Below are positions 43,715-55,069 of a stretch of 64,000 nucleotides of DNA, one piece after another. The notes below the pieces were generated by a model. It did not search any database. It was not told the origin of the DNA and saw only the letters and a list, made by a program, of their open reading frames with translations. Source of the DNA: Gymnothorax reevesii (lineage: Eukaryota > Chordata > Actinopteri > Anguilliformes > Muraenidae); assembly GCA_029721435.1 (NCBI GenBank), contig CM056573.1, positions 152,417,947-152,481,946 on the forward strand. Reading direction: 5' to 3'. Within the stretch, counting starts at the first letter, position 1; each line of letters starts with the position of its first letter. The position numbers and the translations under genes were made by a program.

Positions 43715-43790
43715 GGGTCATTCCATATGAAGTCAACCAGAGTTCCCCAGGTCACCGACAGATTTGGCTCGAATTCATGGACTTCCTAGC
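43715..43790 (+). repeat. Partial terminus related to the 31.7-kb foldback element
   Basis: GGGTCATTCCATATGAAGTC followed about 40 bp later by GACAGATTTGGCT parallels the left end at 31692 (GGGTCATTCCATGCC, then GAAGATTTGGCT). It is diverged and short. Confidence 0.5.
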
Positions 43791-43804
43791 GTAAACAATT
43801 CATG

Positions 43805-44000
43805 CTAGTAGTGGTGGCATAATGGTGTGGGGTATGTTTTCTGGCACCCATTGGACCACAAACAACCAATCAATCCTCATTTGAATGCCAAAGCCATCGG
43901 AGTACTGTGGCTGACCAATGTGCATTCCTTTATGGCCCCAGTTTAACCATCTTCCAATGGATTCTTCAAGCATAACTATTGCACCTTGTCACAAAGCTAA
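43805..44000 (+). pseudogene. Tc1 transposase fragment (another family)
   Basis: Plus-strand text from 43808 reads SGGIMVWGMFSGTHW, with a degraded stretch after it that ends APCHKA near 43985-43999. This is the segment between the first and second catalytic aspartates of a Tc1-type transposase. Frames are broken and the QQDN part is lost. Confidence 0.6.
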
Positions 44001-45116
44001 ACAAATTTATCTATAAATTTTTGAATATTGAATGCACAAAATTACAAAAACTTGGGCAGTGAATTTGATCTGGTTTGTTCATGATATCGAATTTTTACAA
44101 GAACAACAAATTACATTTTTCCCATGCCCTGCTCCTGAGCTCACAATAAAATGGTTTTGCTTGGTACCCACATTCTGCTCTTTTAATTTCACATTTGTTC
44201 TCCAGTGGGAACCTGTAGCTATGTCTATTCAAATACACCGCACAAACTTTTCTAAAAGAAAGAGGAGATCATAAATAGTAAAGGTAACAGTTTAAAAAGA
44301 GGGTGTGTTTTTTTTATATGCTGTTTATGCCTTACCCTACCAGAAAATGCAAGTTGTGCACTCACACCCATGCATTCATGTATTAATACGTAAATCCTGG
44401 ACTGTATGTATCACTTATATCAAGGACTCAGTGCAAACAAAATTAAATTAATGTATGGCTCCCTTTATTTATTGAATTTGTATGATTTATTTTTTGCATC
44501 CAATTAAGCGCAGAATCCTTTGGCCTTGGACAAACATTTTAGGCAATAAATTGTAGACAGGAACAAATAAATTGTGTTCATGTACCAACTGTAAATTTAA
44601 GCAAGGCATGCAAAAAAAAAAAAAAAAACAAGTAATCCACATTGCTCAGTGAGCGCAGGGAGAGAGCAGACTCAAACTTGATGACAGGGAGTGTGATATT
44701 TTTAAACCATAAATACATATAATTACAAGATTAGCTGAAGGTGCACTCAAGTTTTCCAGTCTGCTTCAAATAACACCATGGCATAAGCATTTAGCAGCAC
44801 AGTCATTGACTTTGTGCTATTTTATCCTTTGATTTATCAAGGACCCTTATGTTGAAACAAGTGTAGTAGTGCCATTAAATATGCACGTGTGAGGTATGTT
44901 ACTTGTGGCTGTTGTGGACGGGGTCGGTCAGCGACAGTGCCTGTTTCCCGTTCGCAAAACACACAGTGCACTGATTGTTGACTGGTGAGGGTGCATGAAA
45001 GCCATGCCATTTTCTTGAAGCTGTAGCATTTTTCTATTTTTTGCTTTATCAAGGCGATTGACCGCACCCAAAAGAACAAATCAAGCATCACTGTACACAT
45101 CACAAACAACTTAATG
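44001..45116. other. Unassigned DNA
   Basis: No features except a poly-A run at 44610-44627. Frames at 44032-44274 and 44837-45139 lack motifs. Confidence 0.45.
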
Positions 45117-45801
45117 GCTGTGTCCGAAATCACTCCCAACTCACTGTATAGTGCACCATGTATGGATTTGTCATTTTGTAATGCTGTCTGAATTATTTGT
45201 AAGAATTATTATCACCTATATTGTGAACTCATTACATCCCACAATCCACCGCAAAAAGTAGTGAACATCCAATAGTCACTAATCCAGCTACAGTATAAGT
45301 CCCATCATGCACTGCACACAAACCAAAAAGCTCTGAAAGAGCTGCGTTTCGTCAACGGAGTTTGGTTTTTTTTACTTTGTGGAAACAGCCATGAGACCTT
45401 TATTTAACTTCTGGCGTCAGAATTTGATTTTTTTTTATTTATTGGAAACCGAGCACCGCAGTAGACCGGTTTGCTTACTCAAGATTTTTCATTTAGGACA
45501 TTGCACGTAATGTAAACGGACAATTAGGTGCAATTAAAACAAATAACGATGAATTAGAGGACAAATAGAAAATAGAAGATGATGTGAAAAATTTAAGGTA
45601 AATCCTTCAGCTGAAGTTGAACAGGTACGATTGAATTTTGTGACAGCAATAACGCTATTAACAGCCGTGACAAAACAAGTTGGTTAGAGTCTGAAAGCAT
45701 TTCTTCCCTCTGCCAATGAGCTCAATATAGTCACCTAGATATAGAGTCCCCTTATAGTGAGTAGGGAACAGTGAATGAGTGAGTGACTTTGGACACAGCT
45801 G
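45117..45801. mobile_element. MITE with GCTGTGTCCGAAATC ends
   Basis: The left end GCTGTGTCCGAAATCACTC and the right end GAGTGACTTTGGACACAGC are inverted copies, followed inward on both sides by words like TCACTGTATAG / TATAGTGAGTAGGG. About 685 bp, non-coding. The target duplication is not clear. I recognise the terminus as a common fish DNA-transposon end, but do not assign the superfamily. Confidence 0.75.
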
Positions 45802-46204
45802 TTTGTTATTACAGATGTGCTTGACGAGTCATGTGGCCTGTCGGGATTACAAAACCATGGACTTTCCTTTATTTCACTCATATCTCTCTGGAACAGTAAA
45901 GACCAATATAAACCTTCAATTCGTAGCAAATACGGTACATACCTGACGCGTGCGTATAGAATGGAAATAAGCATAATATTTTTTCACAGAAAGAATATTT
46001 CAAGATATATCTGTCTTGATTATTCAACTTGTACTCTATCTGGCTGGTGTCTGGTAAAGCAACTGCCTGGGCACGAAGACGCCCACACACCCTTGCGGGC
46101 TACATCTGAACTGAACTATGTCATTCTGCCCTGGGCTCCATCGCTCTGTCTTACCACATTGGATTGTACATGGCTCCTGGGCAGGGGTGGATCAAGAATA
46201 TATA
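45802..46204. other. Unassigned DNA
   Basis: The 160-codon frame at 45817-46299 has no domain and runs into the Tc1 terminal repeat. It is not supported as a gene. Confidence 0.4.
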
Positions 46205-46206
46205 TA

Positions 46207-47692
46207 TACTCAGCAACAAAAGTTTCTGTGACACCAGTATTGTTAATTATTTTTCATAACGCAATTATGAAATTGTCATACATGGTGATATCAGACTGAA
46301 ACAGTACACGTAAACACAGCATTGAAATGGAAATCATGAAAATGCGAGAAAATGAATTTGCACGTGAAAATGTGCGTAAATCATGCTTGTGGATGGCAAT
46401 AAAAGAGGAGAATTTTAGGAATGTTCACATTGTGCCTGATGAACGACGGAACCATCACTTATCGAAAACACAGCCATTTCGGATCAGGAACTCTACCCTC
46501 TAAATGCCAAGACTGTCTGAAAATGAATGGTGGAGGGCCATTGGGATGATTGAATCCGGTACCTCGCAGAGGGAAGTTGCTCATCGTCTGAATGTCCACC
46601 GAAACACCATTTGGAACTTATGGCAGCGTCATCAGCAGACAAGACATGTCAGAGACCGTCCTCGCAGCGGCCGTCCACGAGTAACCACTCCCAGACAGGA
46701 CAACTGGATTCGAACAACCCATCTCCGAAATCGATTCCAACCTGCAACCATAACTGCAAGAACGATACCTGGTTTGAGACGACTGTCTGCTCAGACAATC
46801 CGTCGCCGTCTCCGTCATTTTGGCATTGTCCCACTTCGGCCAGCAAGACGTCCAATACTCACAGTACAACACCGACGACTGCGTCTACAGTGGGCACAAC
46901 AACATCGACGGTGGATCCAACGTCAGTGGGATCTTGTACTCTTCACTGATGAATCAAGATTCATGCTTAACCGATGTGATGGTCGTTTACGTGTATACCG
47001 TCGACGTGGAGAACGTTATGCCAACAACTGTGTTCAGGAATTTGATCGTTTTGGAGGTGGTAGTGTCATGATTTGGGGAGGGATCACGGCTAGAAACAGA
47101 ACAGATTTGCTTGTTATTGATGGAAATCTGACAGGTCAAAGATATCGCGATGAAGTGCTACGGCCATTGGTGGTACCGTTTTTGATGCAACATGATAACG
47201 CCAGACCACACGTTGCAAGGATTGTACAGCAGTATCTGATGCAACAACATGTCAATGTCCTGCCATGGCCAGCCAGATCCCCAGACATGTCCCCAATCGA
47301 GCATCTTTGGGACGAGATGGATCGACGTTTGCGGCGGTTGGATAACCCGCCAGCTACACTCCAGGAATTGCGACAACGTCTACGTCAGATTTGGAATGAC
47401 ATCCCACAGCAATTTCTGGCACATCTGATTCGGTCCATGCGCCGGAGATGCGTTGCTTCCATCATGGCACGAGGAAGTCACACCCGGTATTGAAGTGTGA
47501 AGGTCACAATTGGTTAGACGTCAGACAAGTGCTTCATGACGCATGAAAATGACATTTTTCGTTTTGAGTGACGTTGGCACTGAAAAGTCAGTGTTTCTCC
47601 TGTTAAATAAACATATCGATTGCATTGAGATCTTTGCTTGTCATTTATAACATACACATAAATGGTGTCACAGAAACTTTTGTTGCTGAGTA
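46207..47692 (+). mobile_element. Tc1/mariner element (family 4), apparently complete
   Basis: The terminal inverted repeats are about 28 bp and identical by eye, starting CTCAGCAACAAAAGTTTCTG and continuing TGACACCA. The element lies in a TATATA context at both ends (TA target). A single transposase frame occupies the middle with about 300 bp of leader. It is the least degraded element in the window. Confidence 0.93.
46504..47493 (+). CDS. Tc1-like DD34E transposase (intact frame)
   Basis: The 329-codon frame starts MPRLSENEWWRAIGMIESGT. Its N-terminal helix-turn-helix is SQREVAHRLNVHRNTIWNLW (residues 21-40), followed by a GRPR AT-hook-like link (residues 56-59) and a second HTH region ending about residue 108. 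The catalytic core has D149 (LFTDESRFML), the GGGSVMIWGGI block, D231 (QHDNARPHVA) and E266 (SPIEHLWDEM), with 34 residues between D231 and E266. The interval D149-D231 is 82 residues, compared with 89 in the frame at 33693. A few residues seem to be missing just before QHDN, where related transposases have an extra short segment. Codons are CG-rich (many CGN arginines) in an AT-rich setting, which suggests a recent arrival. Whether the enzyme still works cannot be told from sequence. Confidence 0.94.
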   Translation: MPRLSENEWWRAIGMIESGTSQREVAHRLNVHRNTIWNLWQRHQQTRHVRDRPRSGRPRVTTPRQDNWIRTTHLRNRFQPATITARTIPGLRRLSAQTIRRRLRHFGIVPLRPARRPILTVQHRRLRLQWAQQHRRWIQRQWDLVLFTDESRFMLNRCDGRLRVYRRRGERYANNCVQEFDRFGGGSVMIWGGITARNRTDLLVIDGNLTGQRYRDEVLRPLVVPFLMQHDNARPHVARIVQQYLMQQHVNVLPWPARSPDMSPIEHLWDEMDRRLRRLDNPPATLQELRQRLRQIWNDIPQQFLAHLIRSMRRRCVASIMARGSHTRY

Positions 47693-49032
47693 TATATATA
47701 TATATATATTTTTTTTTTTTTCTTTATATATAAATAATTTTTTCACTTATTTCTACAATTTTGGGACAAAAAAAGCAGGAAACACGAGGGAATGCCTTAA
47801 AAATTCAATACTTAAGTTGTTTTACAATGAGATATGGAGACAAAATGAATAGCTTGGAGGTAAAACAATGAATTTTCGGGATCATTTACTCAATAACCAG
47901 AAGAGTGTCAAATCTGAGAATGAAGTTCATTGCAAATTATTCCCTGAAGCCAAAGACAAGCTGCCTGCTACCACTCCAAACAGCCAAAAATTGAGTGATT
48001 TTTGCTTTGGTGTGCATTATAAATAAAACAATGTTTTACCTGGACTCTTCGTCCCCAATGTCACCAGATTTTTTGTCCCCCAGTGACAAGGAAATGTGCC
48101 ATCATTGTTGACAGATGGATGGACAGAGGGACAACAGACAGATCACCATGATAGAAGGGTAAGAGTTAGGTGTAGGGTTAGGGTTATGATGGAGGAAGAG
48201 GGCAAAGCATTATTGGGGACGAACAATCCAGGGACAAAGAGTCCAGGGGTGAAGAGTTCATGGGGACGAAAAAGTCCATGGGGATGAGAAGTCCAGGGAC
48301 AAAAATTCCAGGAATGAAGAGAGCTAGAGCTATTGGAAAGAGTGTTATCATTAATTCCATTGTAAAGCCAAGGCACAAAATGTCGCTATTGGAGACAAAA
48401 TGTCACTTGTCAACTTGTCAGCATAAAAACTTTAAGCATGTCATCAGCTGAGGATTAACTAGGTCTATCTGCCATTTTTTGTGTTTTTGAGAAAATTGCA
48501 AAAAAGATTTGGTTTTAAAAATATCCCTTTCGGTTTTTTCCGAATTAGAAGATTTTTTTGCCCTAAACAGTTAGAATGTCTTTATAATTTCTGTGCTCAT
48601 GTAGCTCATGAAACAGCACAGATTTTTCATAAATTACTTTGCAAGGCTCATTAAGCAAAAAGCCCTGAGAATCCGCTCTGTATTCTGAATGTAATCACGG
48701 CTAAAGGGTGTTGTTGGGTATGATGTGCAGCAGAGTGAAGGAGAAAATAAATGCTGTGAAGTCAGCCAAAGTTTTGGATTTCTTGCATTTTTGTTTCCAT
48801 CCTAACAATGTTGTATCAATTATATAAATTTTGGCAATAGGCATTCATTTTTTTTTCATTATCATTTCTTATTATGGATCAAAGATTGGTCTTGGTCATT
48901 CAGTGAATAGTTTATGTGATTGTTAATGAGGCGAACATGAACGAGAACGGCTTGAGGACTATCGAGCGGTAAAGGATGAGGTTACTGAAGCCCCTGGGAA
49001 CATGTGACCGCACACTGCTGGTTATTAGTATG
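47693..49032. other. Unassigned DNA with simple repeats
   Basis: A TA run (47690-47709) and T-run border the Tc1. The rest has no gene. See 48165-48325 for a degenerate repeat. Confidence 0.45.
48165..48325. repeat. Degenerate ~18-22-bp repeats and TTAGGG-like words
   Basis: GTAGGGTTAGGGTTA occurs at about 48172-48186. It is followed by repeated variants of GGGACGAA..AGTCCAGGG (48220-48312), about six irregular copies. The TTAGGG words are too few to call telomeric. Confidence 0.55.
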
Positions 49033-50642
49033 TACAAAACCCAAAACCAGTGAAGTTGGCATGTTATGTAAATCGTAGATAAAAACAGAATACAATGATT
49101 TGCAAATCTTTTTCAGCTTATATTCAACTGAATATACTGCAAAGACAAGATGTTTAATGTTCAAACTGAGAAACTTTATTTTTTTTTTGCAAATAGTCAT
49201 TAACTTAGAATTTAAAGGCAGCAACACATTGCAAAAAAGTTGGCACAGGGGCCTTTTTACCACTGTGTTACATCGCCTGACCTTTTAACGACACTCAGTA
49301 AACGTTGGGGAACTGAGGAGACCAATTTCTGAAGCTTTTCAGGTGGAACTCTTTCCCATTCTTGCTTGATGTACAGCTTAAGTTGTTCAACAGTCCGGGG
49401 TCTCCGTTGTCGTATTTTACGCTTCATAATGCGCCACACATTTTCAATGGGAGACAGGTCTGGACTACAGGCAGGCCAGTCTAGTACCCGCACTCTTTTA
49501 CTACGGAGCCATGCTGTTGTAACACGTGCAGAATGTGGCTTGGCATTGTCTTGCTGAAATAAGCAGGGGCGTCCATGAAAAAGACGTTGCTTGGATGGCA
49601 ACATATGTTGCTCCAAAACCTGTATGTACCTTTCACCATTAATGGTGCCTTCACATATGTGTAAGTTGCCCATGCCTTGGGCACTAATACACCCCCATAC
49701 CATCACAGATGCTGGCTTTTGAACTTTGCGCCTATAACAGTCCAGATGGTTCTTTTCCTCTTTGGTCCGGAGGACACGACGTCCACAGTTTCCAAAAACA
49801 ATTTGAAATGTGGACTCGTCAGACCACAGAACACTTTTCCACTTTGCATCAGTCCATCTTAGATGAGCTTGGGCCCCGCGAAGCCGGCGGCGTTTCTAGG
49901 TGCTGTTGATAAATGGCTTTCGCTTTGCATTGTAGAGTTTTAATTTGCACTTGCAGATGTTGCGACGAACTGTAGTTACTGACAGTGGTTTTCTGAAGTG
50001 TTCCTGAGCCCATGTAGTGATGTCCTTTACACACTGATGTCGGTTTTTGATGCAGTACCACCTGAGGGATTGAAGGTCGCGGGCATTCAATGTTGGTTTT
50101 CGGCCTTGTCGCTTACGTGCAGTGATTTCTCCAGATTCTTTGAACCTTTTGACGATATTACGGACTGTAGATGATGAAATCCCTACATTTCTTGCAATAG
50201 CTCGTTGAGGAATGTTGTTTTTAAACTGTTCGACAATCAGCTCACGCATTTGTTCACTTAGTGGTGACCCTCGCCTCATCCTTGTTTGTGAATGACTGAG
50301 CATTTCAGGGAAGCTGCTTTTATACCCAATCATGGCACCCTCCTGTTCTCAATTAGCCCGTTCACCTGTGGGATGTTCCAAATAAGTGTTTGATAAGCAT
50401 TCCTCAACTCTTTCAGTCTTTTTTGCCACTTGTGCCATGTTTTTGAAACATGTTGCAGGCATCAAATTCCAAATGAGCTAATATTTGCAAAAAACTACAA
50501 AGTTTACCTGTTCGAACATTAAGTAACTTGTCTTTGCAGTGTATTCAATTGAATTTAGGTTGAAAAGGATTTGCAAATCATTGTATTCTGTTTTTATTTA
50601 CGATTTACACAACGTGCCAACTTCACTGGTTTTGGGTTTTGT
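49033..50642 (-). mobile_element. Tc1/mariner element (family 3, copy B), full length
   Basis: Both ends carry TACAAAACCCAAAACCAGTG in inverted orientation. The match continues inward through GAAGTTGGCA, TAAATCGTA and AAACAGAATACAATGATTTG for about 75 bp, with a TA context. The element is about 1.61 kb. The transposase on the minus strand is nearly complete but shifted in the middle. Confidence 0.93.
49257..50279 (-). pseudogene. Tc1 transposase pseudogene (family 3, copy B)
   Basis: From the ATG at 50279: MRRGSPLSEQMRELIVEQFK; helix-turn-helix QRAIARNVGISSSTVRNIVK; then ITTWAQEHFRKPLSVTTVRR to PFINST, where a stop falls at 49896. The middle (49890-49710) continues in another frame with the first aspartate region (complement of the text near 49810). 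From 49706 the frame is open to the natural end: [37 protein letters not shown] with the second aspartate, and [18 protein letters not shown] with the glutamate. It ends GDVTQW. Copy A has the same stop after PFINST, so that lesion may be ancestral to both copies. Confidence 0.9.
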
Positions 50643-52436
50643 ATTATTTTGAGTTAAGCAATGGAACTTCATGAATTTTACTAAACAAATTATTCCCAGA
50701 AACAATACTTGAAAAGCTTATTCCTGAAGAAAGCGCATAATTAATTTTGGTGACCTATTTTTACCCTACTACAGTAATATCAATAACCACTCGGCACATG
50801 CATCAAAAGCTAGGTCATTTTCTCCCATTATTATCATCAGTAAAAAGTGGTTATAAGAAATGTATTTTCTTTGCTTTTTGGCGTTTATTTCCAAAAATGT
50901 TTTGACTTTCCATCAGCACAGAATCTCGTCTTTGCAAAGCCCTGATATAAACTGTTTTGTTTTAGGAAGAGTAATGTAGATGGGCAGTTTATTGGTATAA
51001 GTGCGTTGAAAACTTGACCCTCTTTCCAACCTCATTATTTATTTAGTTGACTTGAGCACAACAATCTTTTTTCTTTTTTGGATTTCAACATCATTATACT
51101 GAAATGCTATGGCTCTTTCAGTTTTTACTGCATGGGCATACAATGAAAGACAGTAACACCAATTTACAGTCTGAAAGAGTGTTTGAGACCATGATGGAAG
51201 TTAATGAAGACTTTTTAAAAGTTTAAATGAACAACAGAGATCAACAATATAGTGATTTACATTAAATAAGCATGTAGATATGATCTTTTTTGTGTAAGAT
51301 GAAAAGTTCTGTCAGTATTTTTACAGATGTATGCCAAACACTCAGTATTTGCTTTACTGTTTGGATTCAGACCAGAGATATACACACCACATGCGCCAAA
51401 CGTACATTATGTAAGTAAACAAGAATTGTTAGATTGTCTTAAAACAAGATATTATGAACCACTTATGCTATATATTATTTTCCAACTCTGCTTATGAGTG
51501 AATATTCAATAATCGATCTGGGTATGCCATGTAGTGACAGAATAGTGTAACTGCATGCATAAATAGAGTGGCTCCATGTCCGCTGGTGTCTACATCTGCA
51601 CAGAGGTAACCCCTCACTTCCCATTTGTTTTCTATTTGTAATACATTGTTACTGCTGTCTATGGTCAGTGTATGTATTACCCATAGTGTTTGTATGAAGG
51701 AACCTTGATTCCTGTTTGTTTTCTTTTGCTTCATTCATGCCTTCTGCTGTACAGTGGGCATAACAAATTACCAAGTTCATCCTTGCATCTGAGTCCAGTC
51801 CTCAACTTCCTGTCCTCCATGTACCTTAAATGTGTGCAAAGCACAACCCTTACACAATGCTACAGAAAATACATTCCCCTACCAATTAGTCTTTACAACT
51901 CTTGCTAATCAGGCACAGTAAACTGCTCAAAGATTAGGTAATTCCAGAACAAAACTCCTCCGCTTCATGACAAAATTCCATTAAAAGATCATTTAAAAAA
52001 AACCATTAAAATAATTCCTCTTCATAAAAATGAATCCCTTGGCTACCATACGCACCCATCTTTTAGAAATTGCAGACCACTGGCTATCTATGTGAACAAA
52101 AAGAATTTGATGTTCTTCTTATATTGGAGTGTGGGCTGATAAAGGCTATAACACTTGAGGAGCCACTTGCAAAGCCATCTAAGTCAAGTTCATCAATTTT
52201 TTAGAAAAATCTGATTTTTTGGTAGGCATAGAAATTGTCTTCCATAGATCCCAATTTTCACTATACTGAAACTAGCAGCCTTGCAGACATAATCCATGAG
52301 GCAATTCATTATTTGTTTTGAAGGTACTGAAAGTGGAGTGGAAATTTGGCTGGTTTTGTCAGTGTTTAAACCAGCCCTGTCGCTCAATAGATGAAGGTAT
52401 TTGACTCAGTACCCACTCTACATGCAACTTAATGCT
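50643..52436. other. Unassigned DNA
   Basis: No gene, element end or RNA was recognised. Confidence 0.45.
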
Positions 52437-52437
52437 A

Positions 52438-52512
52438 CAGACAGCTCAGTGGTTGAATAGCTGCAATGACGATGACAACATAAACATGAGTCCATGGGTT
52501 CAAATTCCCCTT
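52438..52512 (+). repeat. tRNA-like SINE head (degenerate)
   Basis: CAGCTCAGTGGTTGAATAGC fits an A-box, and about 45 bp downstream GGGTTCAAATTCCCC fits a B-box. The order and spacing suit a tRNA-derived pol III promoter, but it does not fold as a normal tRNA because the intervening part is too long and irregular. A SINE remnant is more likely than a tRNA gene. Confidence 0.55.
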
Positions 52513-53125
52513 TTATGGTATCACTATCGTCAGACTTTTCTGAACTGCCCAAACCAGTAAGAGTTAGAGAAAGCAAAAGCTGAACAGGGTATAAGAGCTT
52601 GTCTTTGATTGGATCCTTCTAGCGAACGAAAACAACATCCACATTGGCTGATCACTTAGCAGAATTTGACAGAGTTTTTTTCCTTGACATGGCGGGTTTT
52701 GACGGGTTTCTCTTTTTCAGTTACAATTTATAACATGATTTAGTAGGTTTTGATAGTGGAGCTATCAGTTGGACATGCACAGGTGCCTAAAAGAGAGGTT
52801 GAGGGAGATAATGCATTCATTTTCAAAACTTGACTTTGCAGGTTTTGCAAGTTGATTCCTCACTTATTGCTCTGTTAGATCAGCACATAATAGCCAGAGG
52901 TTGTGTTTACTTTGCTCTTGAAGGGCTACGGTACAATTTATAGCTCTGCATGAGTTAAAATGCTAATTATAGTGAAAAACATTAAGATGCGTGGCAACTA
53001 CCTTATTGTCAAAGTCAATTTAGTGGCGTTTGTCCACTAAATTGGCGAAAAATTGAAATTCACTATTGATAAAATTTTTTACAGTTACTACTGTCGTGTT
53101 CTGGTCTCAGAATGATACTGTTATG
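52513..53125. other. Unassigned DNA
   Basis: No recognisable features. Confidence 0.45.
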
Positions 53126-53133
53126 CTGTAATA

Positions 53134-53337
53134 CAGGGGTCCCCAATCTTTCCCAGAAAGGGCCAGTGTGGGTGCAGGGTTTCATTGCAACCAAGCAGCT
53201 ACACACCTGATGCTACTAATCAAGGTTATTAGCACAGAGTTCAGGGGTTAATTAGTAGTATCAGGTGTGTAATTGTTTGGTTGCAATGAAAGCCTGCACC
53301 CACACTGGCCCTTTCTGGGAAAGATTGGGGACCCCTG
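53134..53337. mobile_element. Palindromic hAT-type MITE with perfect target duplication
   Basis: The 204-bp unit is a long inverted repeat. CAGGGGTCCCCAATCTTTCC starts it and its complement ends it, with GGGTGCAGG and ACACCTGAT blocks mirrored inside. CTGTAATA is repeated exactly on both sides (53126-53133 and 53338-53345). Non-coding. The arms are nearly identical, so the insertion looks fairly young. Confidence 0.95.
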
Positions 53338-53345
53338 CTGTAATA

Positions 53346-55065
53346 TGTACTGCACACAAACTTCATGCCTTGAAAAATTTACTTGTGTCTGGTTTGATTA
53401 AATAAATCTCTTTACTATAAGGCAACAGACAAGAATGTCTAAATAAATTCAATTTTGTTCTTCTATATGTGGTGTGTAACTTCTTTTGCAATTAAAAAAT
53501 TAATTTCCAACCACAAATAATTACATTGGAGTGTTTTGGTATGCATGCACTTTGTTTAGAAAGCATGAAATGTATCAACAGAAATGGGGCCATTTAAAAT
53601 TCCAGTTCTTATCTAGAATATAATGGGGTCATAAATGGCCCCACTCGGTCATTAGAGCGTATGAAATAGCTTGGTTGCTTGATGCATAATTCAGTTGCTA
53701 GTCGCCTAACATGGACTGCTTTCCACTACAGATTGCCTGTGCTCTTTCCAGTTCTTCATGCCTTGTTTTCTGGCTCAATGAAGGCCCTTGGGACACTTAA
53801 TGTGGATCTTCTTTTTGTTCCGTCTTGGGAAGTATGTAACAAGTACAAAATGTGTTTCTTATTTTTCTCTATCACTTCCAGTTTCCAAGGTATAAGAAAG
53901 ACTATGCTCCTAAAATTACATTTCATTTGACACCAAAAGCCATTAATACCTTATAAAAATACATTATACTAAACATAATTTTGGATAGCTCTCAAAGAAA
54001 GGATTATGGAAAAACTGCCCTGATTTTTATGCAACTCTTTCTTGGTGCAAGGGTGTCGCATGCGCTAAGAAACAGCTTAGTCATTTTTGTAGTGAATCTA
54101 AATCACGGGCCAGATATACTAATTATTTTTCACTTTCATCAACATTATAAAATGGGGCATTTGGCCATGGCAATGCTATCCATCTTAAAATCTGGTCGAT
54201 GGTGGTAATTGTTCAACAGTGAACTTTAACAAAACATAGCCAATTGTAGAAATAAAGTGACTCCATAGCACTTGCAAATTAGGATGGCATCATGGGTAGT
54301 GTTAAGTTAAATTAGCATCATAGTAGAGTGGACTATTGACCTTGGTGGAAGCCTATGCTGTTGCTTTTTATCACCTAATGAGTGCACAATACGTTCACTG
54401 TCACAATCAACTCTCTTACAAATGCTGGAGGTTGAGAAATTCAGTTCCTGCGGGTGAGTGAGATGTTCCTTTTTTGAGAAGGAACAACTGACCAAGGAGG
54501 CACAGGAAGTCACATGAGTGGTACTGTGTTGACATGTCAAAATTTCTTGAAAGTGACCACTTCTGTGAGCCAGTTGTGTTCATTTATATGATAAAATCAA
54601 TGACCAACTTCATTTATGATCCCCATTAGACAGAATACTGTATGTAAAGCTCACTCTTAGCTGACCTTCAGGTGCACACCATCAGACCACTGTAGTCCAT
54701 CTCCCTGGACACACACATCTCCTTTCTTATCACTGGCCTCCTCTTGCTGCCTGTAATGGCTTACATCAAATTTAAAAAATATTGTGCTCTCTGTCAATGG
54801 GACAAAACTTCATTCAGAAGATCATCACACCTTGCACACTTGTCAGACTTCTGACCTCTGGTCATCTCTCGCCTTCCCCTCTCCATATTGGTACCAAACA
54901 ACTTTTTTGATTAGATGTGTAAGCAAATATACTTCTGCCATTTGGGAGTGATGACAACTCCCACATTATGAAAGAACTTAATCATGACTTAATCAGAATC
55001 AAAGACGACATTTGTAACAGATTTATCCATACTCATATTCATGAACATACCTATTGAAATTTATT
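53346..55065. other. Unassigned DNA
   Basis: No gene is supported. Frames at 53679-53930, 53981-54208 and 54307-54540 have no motifs. Confidence 0.45.
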
Positions 55066-55069
55066 TGAT

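Noticed and set aside
45817..46299. 160-codon frame as a gene
   Set aside because: It has no domain and its 3' part runs through the terminal repeat of the Tc1 element at 46207.
46611..47071. Frames at 46611-46949 and 46820-47071, plus minus-strand frames, within the Tc1
   Set aside because: They are shadows of the 329-codon transposase in other frames.
48172..48186. Interstitial telomere
   Set aside because: Only about two TTAGGG units are present, too few to separate from chance.
52438..52512. Functional tRNA gene
   Set aside because: A- and B-box words exist, but the sequence between them does not give tRNA arms. A SINE head fits better.
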